Below are positions 1-8,570 of a stretch of 34,282 nucleotides of DNA, one piece after another. Numbering within the stretch: the stretch's first letter is position 1; every line of letters begins with the position of its first letter. The stretch is taken from the NCBI GenBank assembly GCA_964483985.1, contig CAZADS010000023.1, positions 1 through 34,282 on the forward strand, written 5' to 3'. Origin of the DNA: CAZADS01 sp964483985. Lineage in GTDB: Bacteria; Pseudomonadota; Alphaproteobacteria; Thalassobaculales; Thalassobaculaceae. The notes beneath the pieces were generated by a model, which was not told where the DNA came from, ran no database searches, and worked only from the letters and a program-made list of their open reading frames with translations. The translations under genes and the position numbers were made by a program.

Positions 1-390
1 AATTGTCCAATAATTAGTCAATTCATCAAAATGTGCGGCGGTGACTCTACTCCTAAACTGCATATCTTTTCTTAAATCAAATTTATCAGCAACGTAATTC
101 AAGTAACGCAAAGTGTCAGGTTGTGCGGCAAAATGTTCAGGCCAACTCCATTCCTGAAATAATTCAGACGAGAAAGAATAGCCATACGACCAACTTTCTG
201 AATCAAATCGAGCACCCGGGTATCGGTTCCAATACCAAGTTCCGCCAAGATCTGTTCCAGCCTCTACAACGCGGACGGTCAGTCCCAATTCCCGGAGGCG
301 GTAAAGTTGATAAATGCCTGCAACACCAGCGCCGATTATTATAGCGTCAAAATCTGCAGCATTTTTGGTTTCTTTCTCACGAGTTACCAT
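1..390 (-). CDS. Baeyer-Villiger / flavin-containing monooxygenase, N-terminal part (runs off window)
   Basis: I read this gene directly on the minus strand from the ATG at 388-390; all 130 codons to the window edge are open. The protein begins with a short polar leader, then a Rossmann FAD site (GAGVAGIYQLYRLRELG, about residues 20-37) and the stretch GGTWYWNRYPGARFD, typical of cyclohexanone-monooxygenase-type Baeyer-Villiger enzymes. These cytoplasmic FAD/NADPH enzymes insert an oxygen next to a ketone to form an ester or lactone. The C-terminal part, including the NADPH site and the BVMO fingerprint, lies beyond position 1, so the substrate class is unknown. A weak Shine-Dalgarno (AGGA) precedes the ATG. 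It could be a related class B flavin monooxygenase, but the GTWYWNRYPG pattern favours BVMO. Confidence 0.88.
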   Translation of the reverse strand, partial: MVTREKETKNAADFDAIIIGAGVAGIYQLYRLRELGLTVRVVEAGTDLGGTWYWNRYPGARFDSESWSYGYSFSSELFQEWSWPEHFAAQPDTLRYLNYVADKFDLRKDMQFRSRVTAAHFDELTNYWTI

Positions 391-588
391 AAAAATATTC
401 CTACGATGAAAAAATTATCAGGTTTTATAGCCCTTACCCATAAACCTTTGTGTTCTGTTTGTTTTCAAGTTGAGTCGATTTTGATGCCATAAATTATTAT
501 TTAGCATTATACAACTGATCCAAAACCAACTATCCCACCTCGGATTATCGAATCCTTAATAAACTAAATTTAAGACCTAGTATTTTGC

Positions 589-834
589 TTATATTTTCTG
601 TTCTTGGTCCCTTTGAAAAGTTTTTAGGCGACACTTGATGGACCCATCAACAATGGCTTTGCAATTTTTTTCAATGTAGTCGCCAATAAAATTATCTAGA
701 GGATTTTTACCGCTCACTGGCCCTGAATAACTGGAAAAGCTATATTCAGTATTTTTGAAACACGAATAAAGACTACTCCCTAATACTAAAATTACTAAGA
801 TAAGAATGATTTGTTTAGTTGATAACGATTTCAC
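589..834 (-). CDS. Small hypothetical protein, possible lipoprotein
   Basis: An 81-residue frame starting with GTG at 832-834. It has a short basic start (KSLSTK), one hydrophobic stretch at about residues 9-22 and then LYSC (residues 22-25), which resembles a lipobox although Tyr at -2 is unusual. The rest is polar, with two more cysteines and a basic C-terminus. I do not recognise a family. It lies downstream of nothing obvious and co-directional with the BVMO gene, 198 bases away. A real small envelope protein is plausible, but the frame could also be chance in AT-rich DNA. Confidence 0.4.
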   Translation of the reverse strand: MKSLSTKQIILILVILVLGSSLYSCFKNTEYSFSSYSGPVSGKNPLDNFIGDYIEKNCKAIVDGSIKCRLKTFQRDQEQKI

Positions 835-999
835 GAATAGCCCCGCTGGAAATTATTAAGTTGATCCATACAATTACACTTACGATTTGCTGATCAAATA
901 TTACCAGAACTCGATACAAATATTTCAATTCATCCTTTATAAGAATTAATGTTAGTTAATAATTAACGTGATGAAAATCTAACTCTATGAGGCATTCTC

Positions 1000-1383
1000 G
1001 TGACAAATAAAGTTACAATTTCTCTTCTGGATAAAATTCAAGATGCGTTCAATCGACACGATGTGGATGCAATTTTGTCTTACTTTGATGAAGATTGCGA
1101 ATGGATTATGGCACGTGGACCAAATTCTCCAAATGGAAGACGTTGTGTGGGAAAAACTGAGATAGGAAGCGTGTTAAAGAAACGCTACACCAAAATCCCA
1201 AACATGCGATGGGAAGAAATCCAGCATTGGGTTTTTAGTGATACAAAAGCCCTATCAGAGTGGGTAGTAAAGGGTACAGTCATTAGCCAAGACTCTTTTG
1301 CCATGCTCGGTTGTGATTTATGGGAATTTCAAAATGGATTAGTTACTAAAAAGGATACTTATTGGAAATATATAGAAGACTAG
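1000..1383 (+). CDS. SnoaL-like / NTF2-fold protein
   Basis: A 127-residue protein of the nuclear-transport-factor-2 (SnoaL-like) fold. The family includes polyketide cyclases, ketosteroid isomerase relatives and many small binding proteins. Visible hallmarks are the N-terminal helix with AFNRHDVDAILSYFDEDCEW (residues 17-36), the region around RCVGKTEIG, and a C-terminal strand pattern ending in KKDTYWKYIED, all typical of SnoaL proteins of this length. The start is GTG at 1000, chosen because ATGAGG lies about seven bases upstream and no in-frame ATG is near. The precise reaction cannot be inferred. It stands alone, followed by a stem-loop region with a terminator. Confidence 0.82.
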   Translation: MTNKVTISLLDKIQDAFNRHDVDAILSYFDEDCEWIMARGPNSPNGRRCVGKTEIGSVLKKRYTKIPNMRWEEIQHWVFSDTKALSEWVVKGTVISQDSFAMLGCDLWEFQNGLVTKKDTYWKYIED

Positions 1384-1515
1384 AAAATTAAATCTCAGAA
1401 TCTTGGTGCTACACCACAATTGATCAGACCCTTAAAATGATTAAATTCGTTTGATTTTAAACGTTTTAAAGTTCTTTGGGAACTTTCATCCATTTACCTA
1501 ATGGGAACACAAAAA

Positions 1516-1629
1516 GTGATCCAAATATCACCATCTGACGTAAGTAGAATATCATCCCGTTTGGTTGCTTATAGTTAGCAACCAGTCTTTATGACCCATC
1601 AGTCTTCCAAGATTGATGGGTCTTTTTTT
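1516..1629 (+). ncRNA. Candidate small structured RNA: three stem-loops ending in a terminator
   Basis: Three perfect or near-perfect hairpins follow one another in a non-coding gap: GTGAT/ATCAC (1516-1520 with 1527-1531), TGGTTGCT/AGCAACCA (1562-1569 with 1577-1584), and GACCCATCA/TGATGGGTC (1593-1601 with 1614-1622) followed by seven T. A lone terminator for the SnoaL gene would not need the first two hairpins, and that gene ends about 130 bases before the first of them. A small RNA or a structured leader or trailer is therefore possible. I do not recognise a known RNA family. The 5' end is unknown; the given start is simply that of the first hairpin. Confidence 0.35.
1593..1629 (+). terminator. 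Rho-independent terminator
   Basis: A nine-base-pair stem GACCCATCA / TGATGGGTC (1593-1601 with 1614-1622) can extend inward through TCTT/AAGA and is followed directly by seven T. It closes transcription from the SnoaL gene or from the hairpin series just upstream, and insulates the downstream transporter gene. Confidence 0.85.
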
Positions 1630-1771
1630 ACGCAATACCTGACTCTGATAATACTGGATCCATTAAATAATCTCCTTTTCTCTCGATAGGCCTTTCAAAA
1701 ATATTAGATCATTTCAATGAAGAGTGTGCAATCTTCCATCGATACATTCTTCTTCGGGGTTTAATCATCAA

Positions 1772-3295
1772 ATGAGCGTAAGTTCATCGACCTCCAGTAT
1801 ATTTAGCATTGGTGTACGCCTTTGGCTTATTCTTTTGATGGTCCAACTCTCCAATATGCTATTTGGCATGACAATTACGATAGCAAATGTGGTTTTACCA
1901 CAAATCAGAGGAACTATGTCGGCTACTCAAGATGAAATATCTTGGGCAATTACATTAAACTTAGTAGCCACGGCCGTCGCCACTCCAATGACAGGATGGT
2001 TGGCGGGCCGATTAGGTTGGCGCCCACTCATGGTTGGTACGCTTTCTGGATTCACGATATGCTCGTTGTTTTGCGGGTTAGCTGGAAGCCTAGAAAGTTT
2101 AATAATCTTCCGCATTGGCCAGGGAATTTTCGGAGCACCTATCATGCCGCTCGGCCAGGCAATTATTCTTGCCACATTTCCTCGCCACTTGCAGCCGACA
2201 GCTATTGTTCTCTGGGGCGTGGGAGCAGTTTTCGGTCCAGTCATCGGGCCTATAATTGGCAGTGTAATGGCCGAGACTTACAATTGGAGGGCAGCATTTT
2301 TTGTAATTGTACCGGCTGGTATTGCCTCTCTGCTCTGCGCCTGGTTCGCTTTAGCAGAAGATACCGAAGGCAAAAAAATACGATTTGATTGGACTGGTTT
2401 TATTGCCCTTTCTATCGCGATAGTCGCATTACAATTAATTTGTGATCGAGGCCATCGTCTTGATTGGTTTGAATCGCTGGAAATTATTGCACTCACCTTT
2501 GTAGGAGTTTTAGCTTTCTGGATTTTTATTATTCACTGCATTTCTTCCTCAAACCCCTTTGTGGACCCACGCATTTTCTTAGATGCTAATTTTTCAATAG
2601 GGACTATTGTTGCTTTTGTAATGGGAATTTTAGCTTTCACTAGCTTGGTTCTATTTCCTAGTCTCCTGCACGACCTAAGAGGATATCCGGATAGCGCTAT
2701 CGGTATCTTGATATCCGCTCGAGGGATAGGGAATTGGATTGCCTTTTTGATAATAGTTCCACTTACTCGCTTAGTACCCAGAACTTCACTTGCGATCGGA
2801 ATGGCAATTCAGGCCTTTGCAAGTTTTTCGATAGCTCAGTTTGATATCAATTTAACAGATTTCGATATTATTTGGACTAACATGTTGCTTGGGTTTGGCC
2901 AAAGTGTCGCATTTACACCAATGACCATATTAGCATTCGCAACTTTACCTAAAACTAAGATAACAGAAGGTGCATCAATTTTCACACTAATGCGAAATTT
3001 CGGTTCAAGTATCTTTATTTCTGTATCAGTATTAATACTCCTACGATCCTCTACCACAAACTATGCAAATTTGTCGGAACGAGTAAGTTCCTTCCCTGCA
3101 AATAACGAATTAAAAGAACTACCAGGGGTTTGGAACTTAGAAAACGTGGATGGCCTGCTCCGACTTTCAGATGAAATTCAAAGACAATCTGCAATGATAG
3201 GCTATATTAATGCGTTCCATCTCATGGGTTTCGCGGCGGCCTTTGCTATTCCTTTAGTGTTTTTTTTGAGGCGTTCGCCTGCAATCGATAAATAA
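1772..3295 (+). CDS. MFS transporter, DHA2 (EmrB/QacA-like) 14-helix family
   Basis: An inner-membrane proton-driven antiporter of the DHA2 group, usually exporting drugs or other amphipathic compounds. The sequence shows ITIANVVLPQI in helix 1, SATQDEISWAITLNLVATA as in EmrB, motif A as GWLAGRLGWRPLM, motif C as GPVIGPIIGS, and enough hydrophobic segments for about 14 helices. The acidic residue usual in helix 1 of the family (LDxTI) is absent (FGMTIT). I chose the ATG at 1772, which gives a normal short cytoplasmic N-terminus; the frame also extends to a GTG at 1724. No EmrA-like adaptor is adjacent, so this may be a single-component exporter. The native substrate is unknown. Confidence 0.93.
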   Translation: MSVSSSTSSIFSIGVRLWLILLMVQLSNMLFGMTITIANVVLPQIRGTMSATQDEISWAITLNLVATAVATPMTGWLAGRLGWRPLMVGTLSGFTICSLFCGLAGSLESLIIFRIGQGIFGAPIMPLGQAIILATFPRHLQPTAIVLWGVGAVFGPVIGPIIGSVMAETYNWRAAFFVIVPAGIASLLCAWFALAEDTEGKKIRFDWTGFIALSIAIVALQLICDRGHRLDWFESLEIIALTFVGVLAFWIFIIHCISSSNPFVDPRIFLDANFSIGTIVAFVMGILAFTSLVLFPSLLHDLRGYPDSAIGILISARGIGNWIAFLIIVPLTRLVPRTSLAIGMAIQAFASFSIAQFDINLTDFDIIWTNMLLGFGQSVAFTPMTILAFATLPKTKITEGASIFTLMRNFGSSIFISVSVLILLRSSTTNYANLSERVSSFPANNELKELPGVWNLENVDGLLRLSDEIQRQSAMIGYINAFHLMGFAAAFAIPLVFFLRRSPAIDK

Positions 3296-3519
3296 TTTAA
3301 GTCTAATAAACTTAATGACAGAGATTTTATTAGAAAACTATCCCTAGATATTTTTATTAGTCCATAATTATAGTGCGCAATGAAATAAAAATTTTGATTT
3401 ATTAAATTTATTAGAATATTTCATTTTAAGATATTGATAAATTGGAAGATTGCGCAGTAACTACCTGAATGATTACTATAAGTGCATCTGGTTTTTGAAT
3501 TTCTATGAGAGGGTTTTCA

Positions 3520-4005
3520 GTGGCTAAAAGTTTAAAGATGCCTATCGAGGCAACGCACATAATGATGTTCGCTCGATCTATCGGTGATCCCAATCCGATT
3601 TACCAAAACGCGGATTCAGCTACTAATACAGAAGTTGGTCATATGATTGCTCCACCGACATTTCCGCGAGCCGTCGCTCAATTTGATCCAGACTATCACC
3701 TCAGACCCAAAGCCGGCGAGAAATGGTTTGGGTCAGGAAAAAATCCGTCAGGACTTTCATCTCCAGCGACGAGTAGCGGAGGTCTTCATGCGGAACAACA
3801 TTTTGAATATCACCGACATCCGAAACCTGGCGACGTTTTAACAGTTACTACCAAAGACGGCAACTGCTGGGAAAAAGAAAGTAAGCGAGCGGGCAAATTA
3901 ATGTTCGCAGAAACCATCCAAGAATACCACGATCAAAATGGAGAACTCGTTATCGTATCCCGATCCGTTTCAGTCAAAACTGAACGACCTGTGGAGCAAA
4001 ACTAA
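3520..4005 (+). CDS. MaoC-family hydratase, N-terminal (FAS1-like dehydratase) subunit
   Basis: A hot-dog-fold protein of about 161 residues of the MaoC_dehydrat_N type, recognised by FARSIGDPNPIY near the N-terminus and APPTFPRAVAQFD after it. In this family the domain pairs with a catalytic MaoC domain to hydrate trans-2-enoyl-CoA (or dehydrate 3-hydroxyacyl-CoA). Here the two halves are separate genes, the partner starting 14 bases downstream. I chose GTG at 3520 because GAGAGGG lies just upstream with good spacing; an ATG at 3505 adds five residues but would sit on top of that site. The acyl-CoA substrate is unknown; context with an LLM oxidoreductase suggests degradation of an unusual acid. 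Confidence 0.85.
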   Translation: MAKSLKMPIEATHIMMFARSIGDPNPIYQNADSATNTEVGHMIAPPTFPRAVAQFDPDYHLRPKAGEKWFGSGKNPSGLSSPATSSGGLHAEQHFEYHRHPKPGDVLTVTTKDGNCWEKESKRAGKLMFAETIQEYHDQNGELVIVSRSVSVKTERPVEQN

Positions 4006-4019
4006 AGGAGAGTAGGAAT

Positions 4020-4442
4020 ATGGTTCTTAAATCTGCCAATCTTGCTATCGGCAACACCTACGAGGAAATAGTCGTAGACGATCTCACAAGAACTCAATTA
4101 GTTATGTATGCTGGCACGTCCGGAGATTATAATCCGCTTCATAGCGATGACCTATATACGCGCAAAATCGCTGGGTATCCAAGTGTTTTTGCACATGGAA
4201 TGTTATCTATGGGGCTCACAGGAAAAATGCTTACCAACTATGTTGGCGATGGTAGACTTACCAAATTTGGAGTCCGATTTACCAATCAAGTTTGGCCGGG
4301 AGATACTTTAACGTCTAAAGCAACCATTGCCGACATCCGTGAAGAGAAAGATGGTCCAGTTGTTGATCTCTCTCTAGAAACCGTTAATCAAGACGGTAAA
4401 ACAGTAATTACCGGAACGGCAACAGCAAAAATCGATCCGTAA
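4020..4442 (+). CDS. MaoC-like (R)-specific enoyl-CoA hydratase, catalytic subunit
   Basis: A 140-residue single hot-dog domain carrying the R-hydratase signature AGTSGDYNPLHSDDLY (about residues 31-46). There Asp and His of GDxNPxH are the catalytic pair that adds water across enoyl-CoA. AHGMLSMGL (about 60-68) is the usual second hydratase motif. A strong Shine-Dalgarno (GGAG) precedes the ATG. It follows the non-catalytic MaoC-N gene by 14 bases and is followed 13 bases later by the LLM oxidoreductase, so the three are surely one operon. Together the two subunits probably form the heterodimeric hydratase seen for split MaoC pairs in actinobacterial fatty-acid or sterol metabolism; that analogy is inference. 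Confidence 0.9.
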   Translation: MVLKSANLAIGNTYEEIVVDDLTRTQLVMYAGTSGDYNPLHSDDLYTRKIAGYPSVFAHGMLSMGLTGKMLTNYVGDGRLTKFGVRFTNQVWPGDTLTSKATIADIREEKDGPVVDLSLETVNQDGKTVITGTATAKIDP

Positions 4443-4455
4443 GACAATAAAAGAA

Positions 4456-5517
4456 ATGAATGATATGAAGCTTGGGTTATCGTTAGGGTATTCGGGCGCT
4501 GAAATGGACTTGCCTATTAGCCTCGCTAAAATGGCCGAGCAACTAGGATATGATTCGGTTTGGACGGCAGAAGCTTATGGATCGGATGCCGTAACTCCCC
4601 TTGCTTATCTGGCCGCCATAACTTCACACATCAAACTTGGCACGGGCATTATGCAAGTTTCCGCTCGCACTCCAGCAAACGCAGCGATGTGCGCGGGAAC
4701 AATCGATGCGCTATCCGGCGGTGGCCGTTTTATTGCCGGATTAGGCGTTTCCGGGCCACAAATAGTTGAGGGATGGTACGGACAGCCATGGGGAAGTCCA
4801 TATTATTGGTTGAAGGATTACACTGAAATTATGCGAAAGGTTTGGCGAAGAAAAGATGGTTTAACACACCATGGCAAACAATTACGTCTTCCCAGTGAAG
4901 ACGAGGGATCTTTAGGCGTAGGTAAGGCCCTTAAATCCATTTTGCATATGAATTCCAACATTCCAATTTATTTTGGCGCGGGGAATGAAACTACCGTGCG
5001 TCTTTGTGGTGAAATTGCAGATGGGTGGCTACCTCTTGGTTTAGTACCTAATACTTTCCAAGAATACAAACCTTGGCTAGAAGAAGGATTTAAGCGGGCG
5101 GGCAACGGCAAGAATTTTGAAAATTTTGAAATACAAACCAGTGTCTTCGTGGACATCTCCGAAGACGTTCAAACAGCACTTAATCGTCTAAAACCTAGAG
5201 AGGCACTCTACGTCGGTGGTATGGGCCATAAAAACAAAAATTTCCATAAAGAAATGATGATCCGGCGTGGTTACGGAGATGCGGCCAACCGAATTCAAGA
5301 ATTATTTCTTGCTGGAAGGAAAAGCGAAGCGGCAGCAGCAGTGCCTGACGAATGGGTGGATTCAAAGTCTTTATGTGGTCCCATAGCCCGGATCAAGAAC
5401 CGTTATCCTCCCTGGGAAGAATGTGGGGCCACAGGATTAACTATTCGAACTAATCAGGAACAGGCTGTGAAACTGATGGCAGAAATTGCGCGCCTAAATC
5501 CAAAAACCAACCAATAA
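4456..5517 (+). CDS. LLM-class flavin- or F420-dependent oxidoreductase
   Basis: A luciferase-like TIM-barrel oxidoreductase of 353 residues. Family features are LAKMAEQLGYDSVWTAEAYG near residues 23-42, IKLGTGIMQVSARTPANAAM, the glycine-rich RFIAGLGVSGPQIVEGWYG, and IPIYFGAGNETTVRLCGEIADGW. These match the Rv3520c-like group often annotated as F420-dependent, though FMN use cannot be excluded from sequence alone. It is the last gene of the MaoC operon. It could act on an acyl-CoA or ketone in the same pathway. A second in-frame ATG (4465) could be the true start; no strong Shine-Dalgarno separates the two. Confidence 0.9.
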   Translation: MNDMKLGLSLGYSGAEMDLPISLAKMAEQLGYDSVWTAEAYGSDAVTPLAYLAAITSHIKLGTGIMQVSARTPANAAMCAGTIDALSGGGRFIAGLGVSGPQIVEGWYGQPWGSPYYWLKDYTEIMRKVWRRKDGLTHHGKQLRLPSEDEGSLGVGKALKSILHMNSNIPIYFGAGNETTVRLCGEIADGWLPLGLVPNTFQEYKPWLEEGFKRAGNGKNFENFEIQTSVFVDISEDVQTALNRLKPREALYVGGMGHKNKNFHKEMMIRRGYGDAANRIQELFLAGRKSEAAAAVPDEWVDSKSLCGPIARIKNRYPPWEECGATGLTIRTNQEQAVKLMAEIARLNPKTNQ

Positions 5518-5849
5518 AAAACCAGAATAAGCTGACGTCTTCTTTTCTAAAACGAAAAAGCTAATTGCCCAAGGTTTCATTAACTATTAGCAAAAGAAAT
5601 ATTCACTAGAACGATCTATGAGACCAATAGAAACGCAAGTGTCGAAACATTTGGTGTTCCAAATTTGAAATTAACCCTCAAACCACCTCGCAAACGCAAC
5701 AAACATTCCAGCTATATTTTACAAAACAAATCTAATTTAAGTGAGCTTTAGCCAGCTAACGTCGTTGTCGTCGGAATTTCAACAGGTACATTAAAAAAAT
5801 AATTTAATTGGCACATTATTTAATTTCGTTTGAGAAGGTTGATTAACAA
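5518..5849 (+). other. Non-coding gap, nothing recognised
   Basis: About 330 bases after the LLM gene have no credible reading frame, no strong terminator and no RNA gene I can see. The stretch leads into a decayed gene and may itself be worn-out coding sequence, but I found no recognisable protein remnant here. Confidence 0.5.
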
Positions 5850-6547
5850 TTGCCAACCACTCTAGGTTAGTTCCCCAGAGTACGAAATACGCCTTTTACT
5901 CGCAGAATGGAAGCAGCTGGCGTTTCGGCATATTCCGTTTATAATCATATGCTTTCACCCACAGAATTTGAATCTTTTTAATTTCCACAAATTTTAACTC
6001 GACGCCCATTTATTTGTTGTTGCTCGATCTAGTTATTCGAAACAGACCGGTTATGAAGTTTATTTAGACGGATCTTCATTAGGTGAGATCGTTTATTTGA
6101 CGCAGGGTATAGCCTTAACGTGAAAGCTGGCTGTCTAAATCTCATTGAGCGCATAGAAGGAGGTCTTTTACCGTATCGAAATGATATGACAAAATGGAAA
6201 TATACCCATCGAATGCGATTTGAAAAGATATTGCAATCTTTTAAAAACGTCAGATTGTATTGGTAAAGACGCATTAATTAAGGAGAACTCGAACGGAACT
6301 TGGCGACAGATCAGGCTTTTAACTATCACCGCCCCCCTATTCAATCGTGCAGAACTCCTTGAGACCTTCAGTTCAATAATGTCGTGGTCAGTCGCGTGAC
6401 GTCGGCTGTCTGGTCCCCTGATTTTTTAATACAAATGTTGCTCTAAGTATGGTTCATCGCGATTATTGGGTGCCTAGCAGCACTTTAGTCACAGAAACTC
6501 CTGAGGGAGGCCGAAATGCAATTATTAACTCCAAACCATTTATTTAA
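5850..6547 (+). pseudogene. Decayed aminomethyltransferase-family gene (DmdA / GcvT T-protein-like)
   Basis: Joining frames reveals a ruined T-protein-family gene. Around 5883-5978 the frame reads RNTPFTRRMEAAGV then SAYSVYNHMLSPTEF, the N-terminus of DmdA-like proteins, ending in TAA at 5979. At 6004 another frame gives VVARSSYSKQTGYEVYLDG. From 6090 a third reads GCLNLIERIEGGLLPYRNDM, stopping at 6264. At 6253 one finds DCIGKDALIKENSNGTW, then SRVTSAVWSPDF, and finally ALSMVHRDYWVPSSTLVTE with TPEGGRNAI, ending at 6547. The order is collinear with the family, but roughly 140 residues between the first two blocks are missing. Frameshifts and stops make it non-functional. Whether the ancestor demethylated DMSP or another methylated compound cannot be decided. 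Confidence 0.82.
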
Positions 6548-6590
6548 TTAATTAATTTTTAAAATTTACGTTGATAAAATTATTCGTGAG

Positions 6591-7574
6591 TCAATAATCT
6601 TTCGATTTTTCAATCTTTATATTCCTGTGCCTACCGGCCAATACCGGTGCGTATTTTGCTGGATGGTTCGGAGAGCAACATGTTGGAAGACATTCAATTA
6701 ACAAATCATCATTTGGATTACAAAAATATGCCACCGAATAACGTCTGGATAACTCACCAATTGCCCTTGGAGGGTTAATCACTCTATGCCGGCTTGATGT
6801 CCATTTATCGTTAGACCATCGCATCATTAAATCACCTATATTTATGACGAAACTTCCCGGCAGCACGTTTACGTCCTCCCATAAACCGCTAGGACCGAGT
6901 ATTTGAAGTCCACCCGGTTTGTTCTCTGGAAGCAATATCGTTAATGCCCCATAGTCGGTGTGCTCTCCAGCTCTCAATTGCCCAAAATCAGGCCTTTCCG
7001 TAAGTGGAGGATAATGTATCAATCGTAATGTGCTGTTATGGGACATAAATCGTCTTGTAAAAAAATCCTCCTCTAAATTCAAAGCAAAAGCAAACAGTCG
7101 CATTAAAGTGACTGTTAACTCTTCCATCGAACGGTAAAATTTTTCGATGGCCGACCGAAATTCTTTATTGAGTGGCCAAACATTTGGATTAAATGAATTT
7201 TGAACCATCGCGTTAGTTGTTTTAACATTTGTATTAATGGGACCCATACCAAACCCTTCTTTTAAATCAGGGGGAGCTCTTTTGCCTTCAGTATTCGATA
7301 AAGTTTCGAGACCGTATGGCAAATAACCACGTGGTGAACCATTAACTACACTTCGAATTTCTAATTTTTGTTCGATAGGCAATGAGAAGAAATCTTTCAT
7401 TTGCTTTATTGCCTCGCCAATCGTGAAATTTGGAACACCATGGCCGGTAATCATAAAAAATCCGCTTGTTGAAAGAGCTTCATTCATTAGACGAGCCACT
7501 CCCGAAACAGATTCATCATGGCCGACACGCACATTGCTTAAATCGATATGTGGTACTATCTGGTCCAAATGCAT
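6591..7574 (-). CDS. Isopenicillin-N-synthase-like 2-oxoglutarate/Fe(II) dioxygenase
   Basis: A 327-residue non-haem iron oxygenase. The N-terminal DIOX_N domain starts VPHIDLSNV and contains GFFMITGHGVP (about 38-48). The catalytic jelly roll supplies the iron ligands H205 and D207 (GEHTDYGALTIL) and H263 (SSRHRVINP), with the co-substrate-binding RYS at 278-280. All are intact, unlike other dioxygenases in this window. Members hydroxylate, desaturate or cyclise small metabolites in the cytoplasm using 2-oxoglutarate and O2; the substrate is unknown. It is transcribed away from the cupin gene, with 216 bases between starts that should hold both promoters. No strong Shine-Dalgarno is visible. 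Confidence 0.93.
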   Translation of the reverse strand: MHLDQIVPHIDLSNVRVGHDESVSGVARLMNEALSTSGFFMITGHGVPNFTIGEAIKQMKDFFSLPIEQKLEIRSVVNGSPRGYLPYGLETLSNTEGKRAPPDLKEGFGMGPINTNVKTTNAMVQNSFNPNVWPLNKEFRSAIEKFYRSMEELTVTLMRLFAFALNLEEDFFTRRFMSHNSTLRLIHYPPLTERPDFGQLRAGEHTDYGALTILLPENKPGGLQILGPSGLWEDVNVLPGSFVINIGDLMMRWSNDKWTSSRHRVINPPRAIGELSRRYSVAYFCNPNDDLLIECLPTCCSPNHPAKYAPVLAGRHRNIKIEKSKDY

Positions 7575-7790
7575 GATAACTCACTGTTTTAACAATAATT
7601 TCACAAAGATCAAATATAAGAAAGGAATTAGTCCCTTAATAATAGGTTGCATAATCGTTACCTAAATCAAATATACTAGTTCTTGAGGATAGAAATTTTG
7701 TAGCTAATTTGCCTATATACGCTCAAAATGCCAAATTGATAAATCCTGACCACGTAAAAACAACTTATTAGTCAGTACAAGGAGAGACCT

Positions 7791-8570
7791 ATGGAGGTCG
7801 TTGCAAGGGCTGAGGCAAAAAAAGTAACAGTTGTTAGAGATGGCGGTACTGGTGAGCGACTGGATTACATCGGCAGCCCTGGAATAATAGACGAAAACCC
7901 ACAAGCATTTTTAGTTGACCGTTTATACCAGGATGCTCGAATTGACCCTCATTTCCATGACATTGATCAGTTCCAAATTGTGGTTGAAGGTGCCTGCCAA
8001 ATGGGAAAACAACAAGCCCTCCCCGTCACCATTCAATACGCAGATGCTTTTACCCCATACGGGCCGATCGTAGGAGAAAATAGTGGTTTTGCATTTTTTA
8101 CACTCCGCCCAATTGCAAGTGGGGGATTTTTCGCTATGCCCGGCAACAAACATAATATGCCGGGTCGCGCTGGCCGCAATTTAGCAGGCCATTTTAATCT
8201 TGATACACCTCCTTTAGAAGCTAATATGGTTAAGCATGAAACTCTTATAGATGAATGGGATGGTGTACAAGTATCCGCTATTCGATTGGGACCGGATAGC
8301 CAGACTGACGGATTACCGTCAAATGCAGGGGGACAATATTATCTAGTTTGTTCAGGAGAGATAATACACGATGAAAAACGACTTGAAAAACATTCACTGA
8401 TTTATGTGGGCCCTGGAGAATCTAGCCCTAAGATAGTTTCGAGGCTGGGTGCGAAAATATTAGTTACTCAGTTTTCCCGACCTTCAAAACGCCCTGGTTC
8501 GGACCCTAAATTACTAAAGTCAAGAGACCCTAGTGCCTACACGCAACGGCCAGAAGGCTCCGGACGCTAA
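7791..8570 (+). CDS. Cupin-domain protein of unknown function
   Basis: A 259-residue protein with a cupin-type metal site: PHFHDIDQFQIVVEG gives H54, H56 and Q60, followed by a glycine-containing turn, as in cupin motif 1. A second beta-rich half (about residues 150-225, with YYLVCSGEI and SLIYVGPGE) looks like a second, degenerate cupin domain, so this may be a bicupin. No catalytic family is recognisable; candidates are a metabolite-binding protein or a small dioxygenase or isomerase. AAGGAG lies at ideal distance before the ATG. It lies 108 bases before the threonine-aldolase-like gene and faces away from the IPNS-like gene, so it may belong to the same catabolic programme. Confidence 0.82.
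   Translation: MEVVARAEAKKVTVVRDGGTGERLDYIGSPGIIDENPQAFLVDRLYQDARIDPHFHDIDQFQIVVEGACQMGKQQALPVTIQYADAFTPYGPIVGENSGFAFFTLRPIASGGFFAMPGNKHNMPGRAGRNLAGHFNLDTPPLEANMVKHETLIDEWDGVQVSAIRLGPDSQTDGLPSNAGGQYYLVCSGEIIHDEKRLEKHSLIYVGPGESSPKIVSRLGAKILVTQFSRPSKRPGSDPKLLKSRDPSAYTQRPEGSGR

Noticed and set aside
6029..6274. 81-codon minus-strand frame
   Set aside because: It is the shadow of the decayed DmdA/T-protein-like gene, whose plus-strand fragments explain the sequence far better.
6449..6547. Short frame starting MVHRDYWVPSS as a possible small protein
   Set aside because: It is the C-terminal fragment of the T-protein-family pseudogene, not an independent gene.
7609..7675. Direct repeat ATCAAATATA (7609-7618 and 7666-7675) between the divergent IPNS-like and cupin genes
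   Set aside because: Ten AT-rich bases repeated once is expected by chance; noted only because it lies in a shared promoter region.
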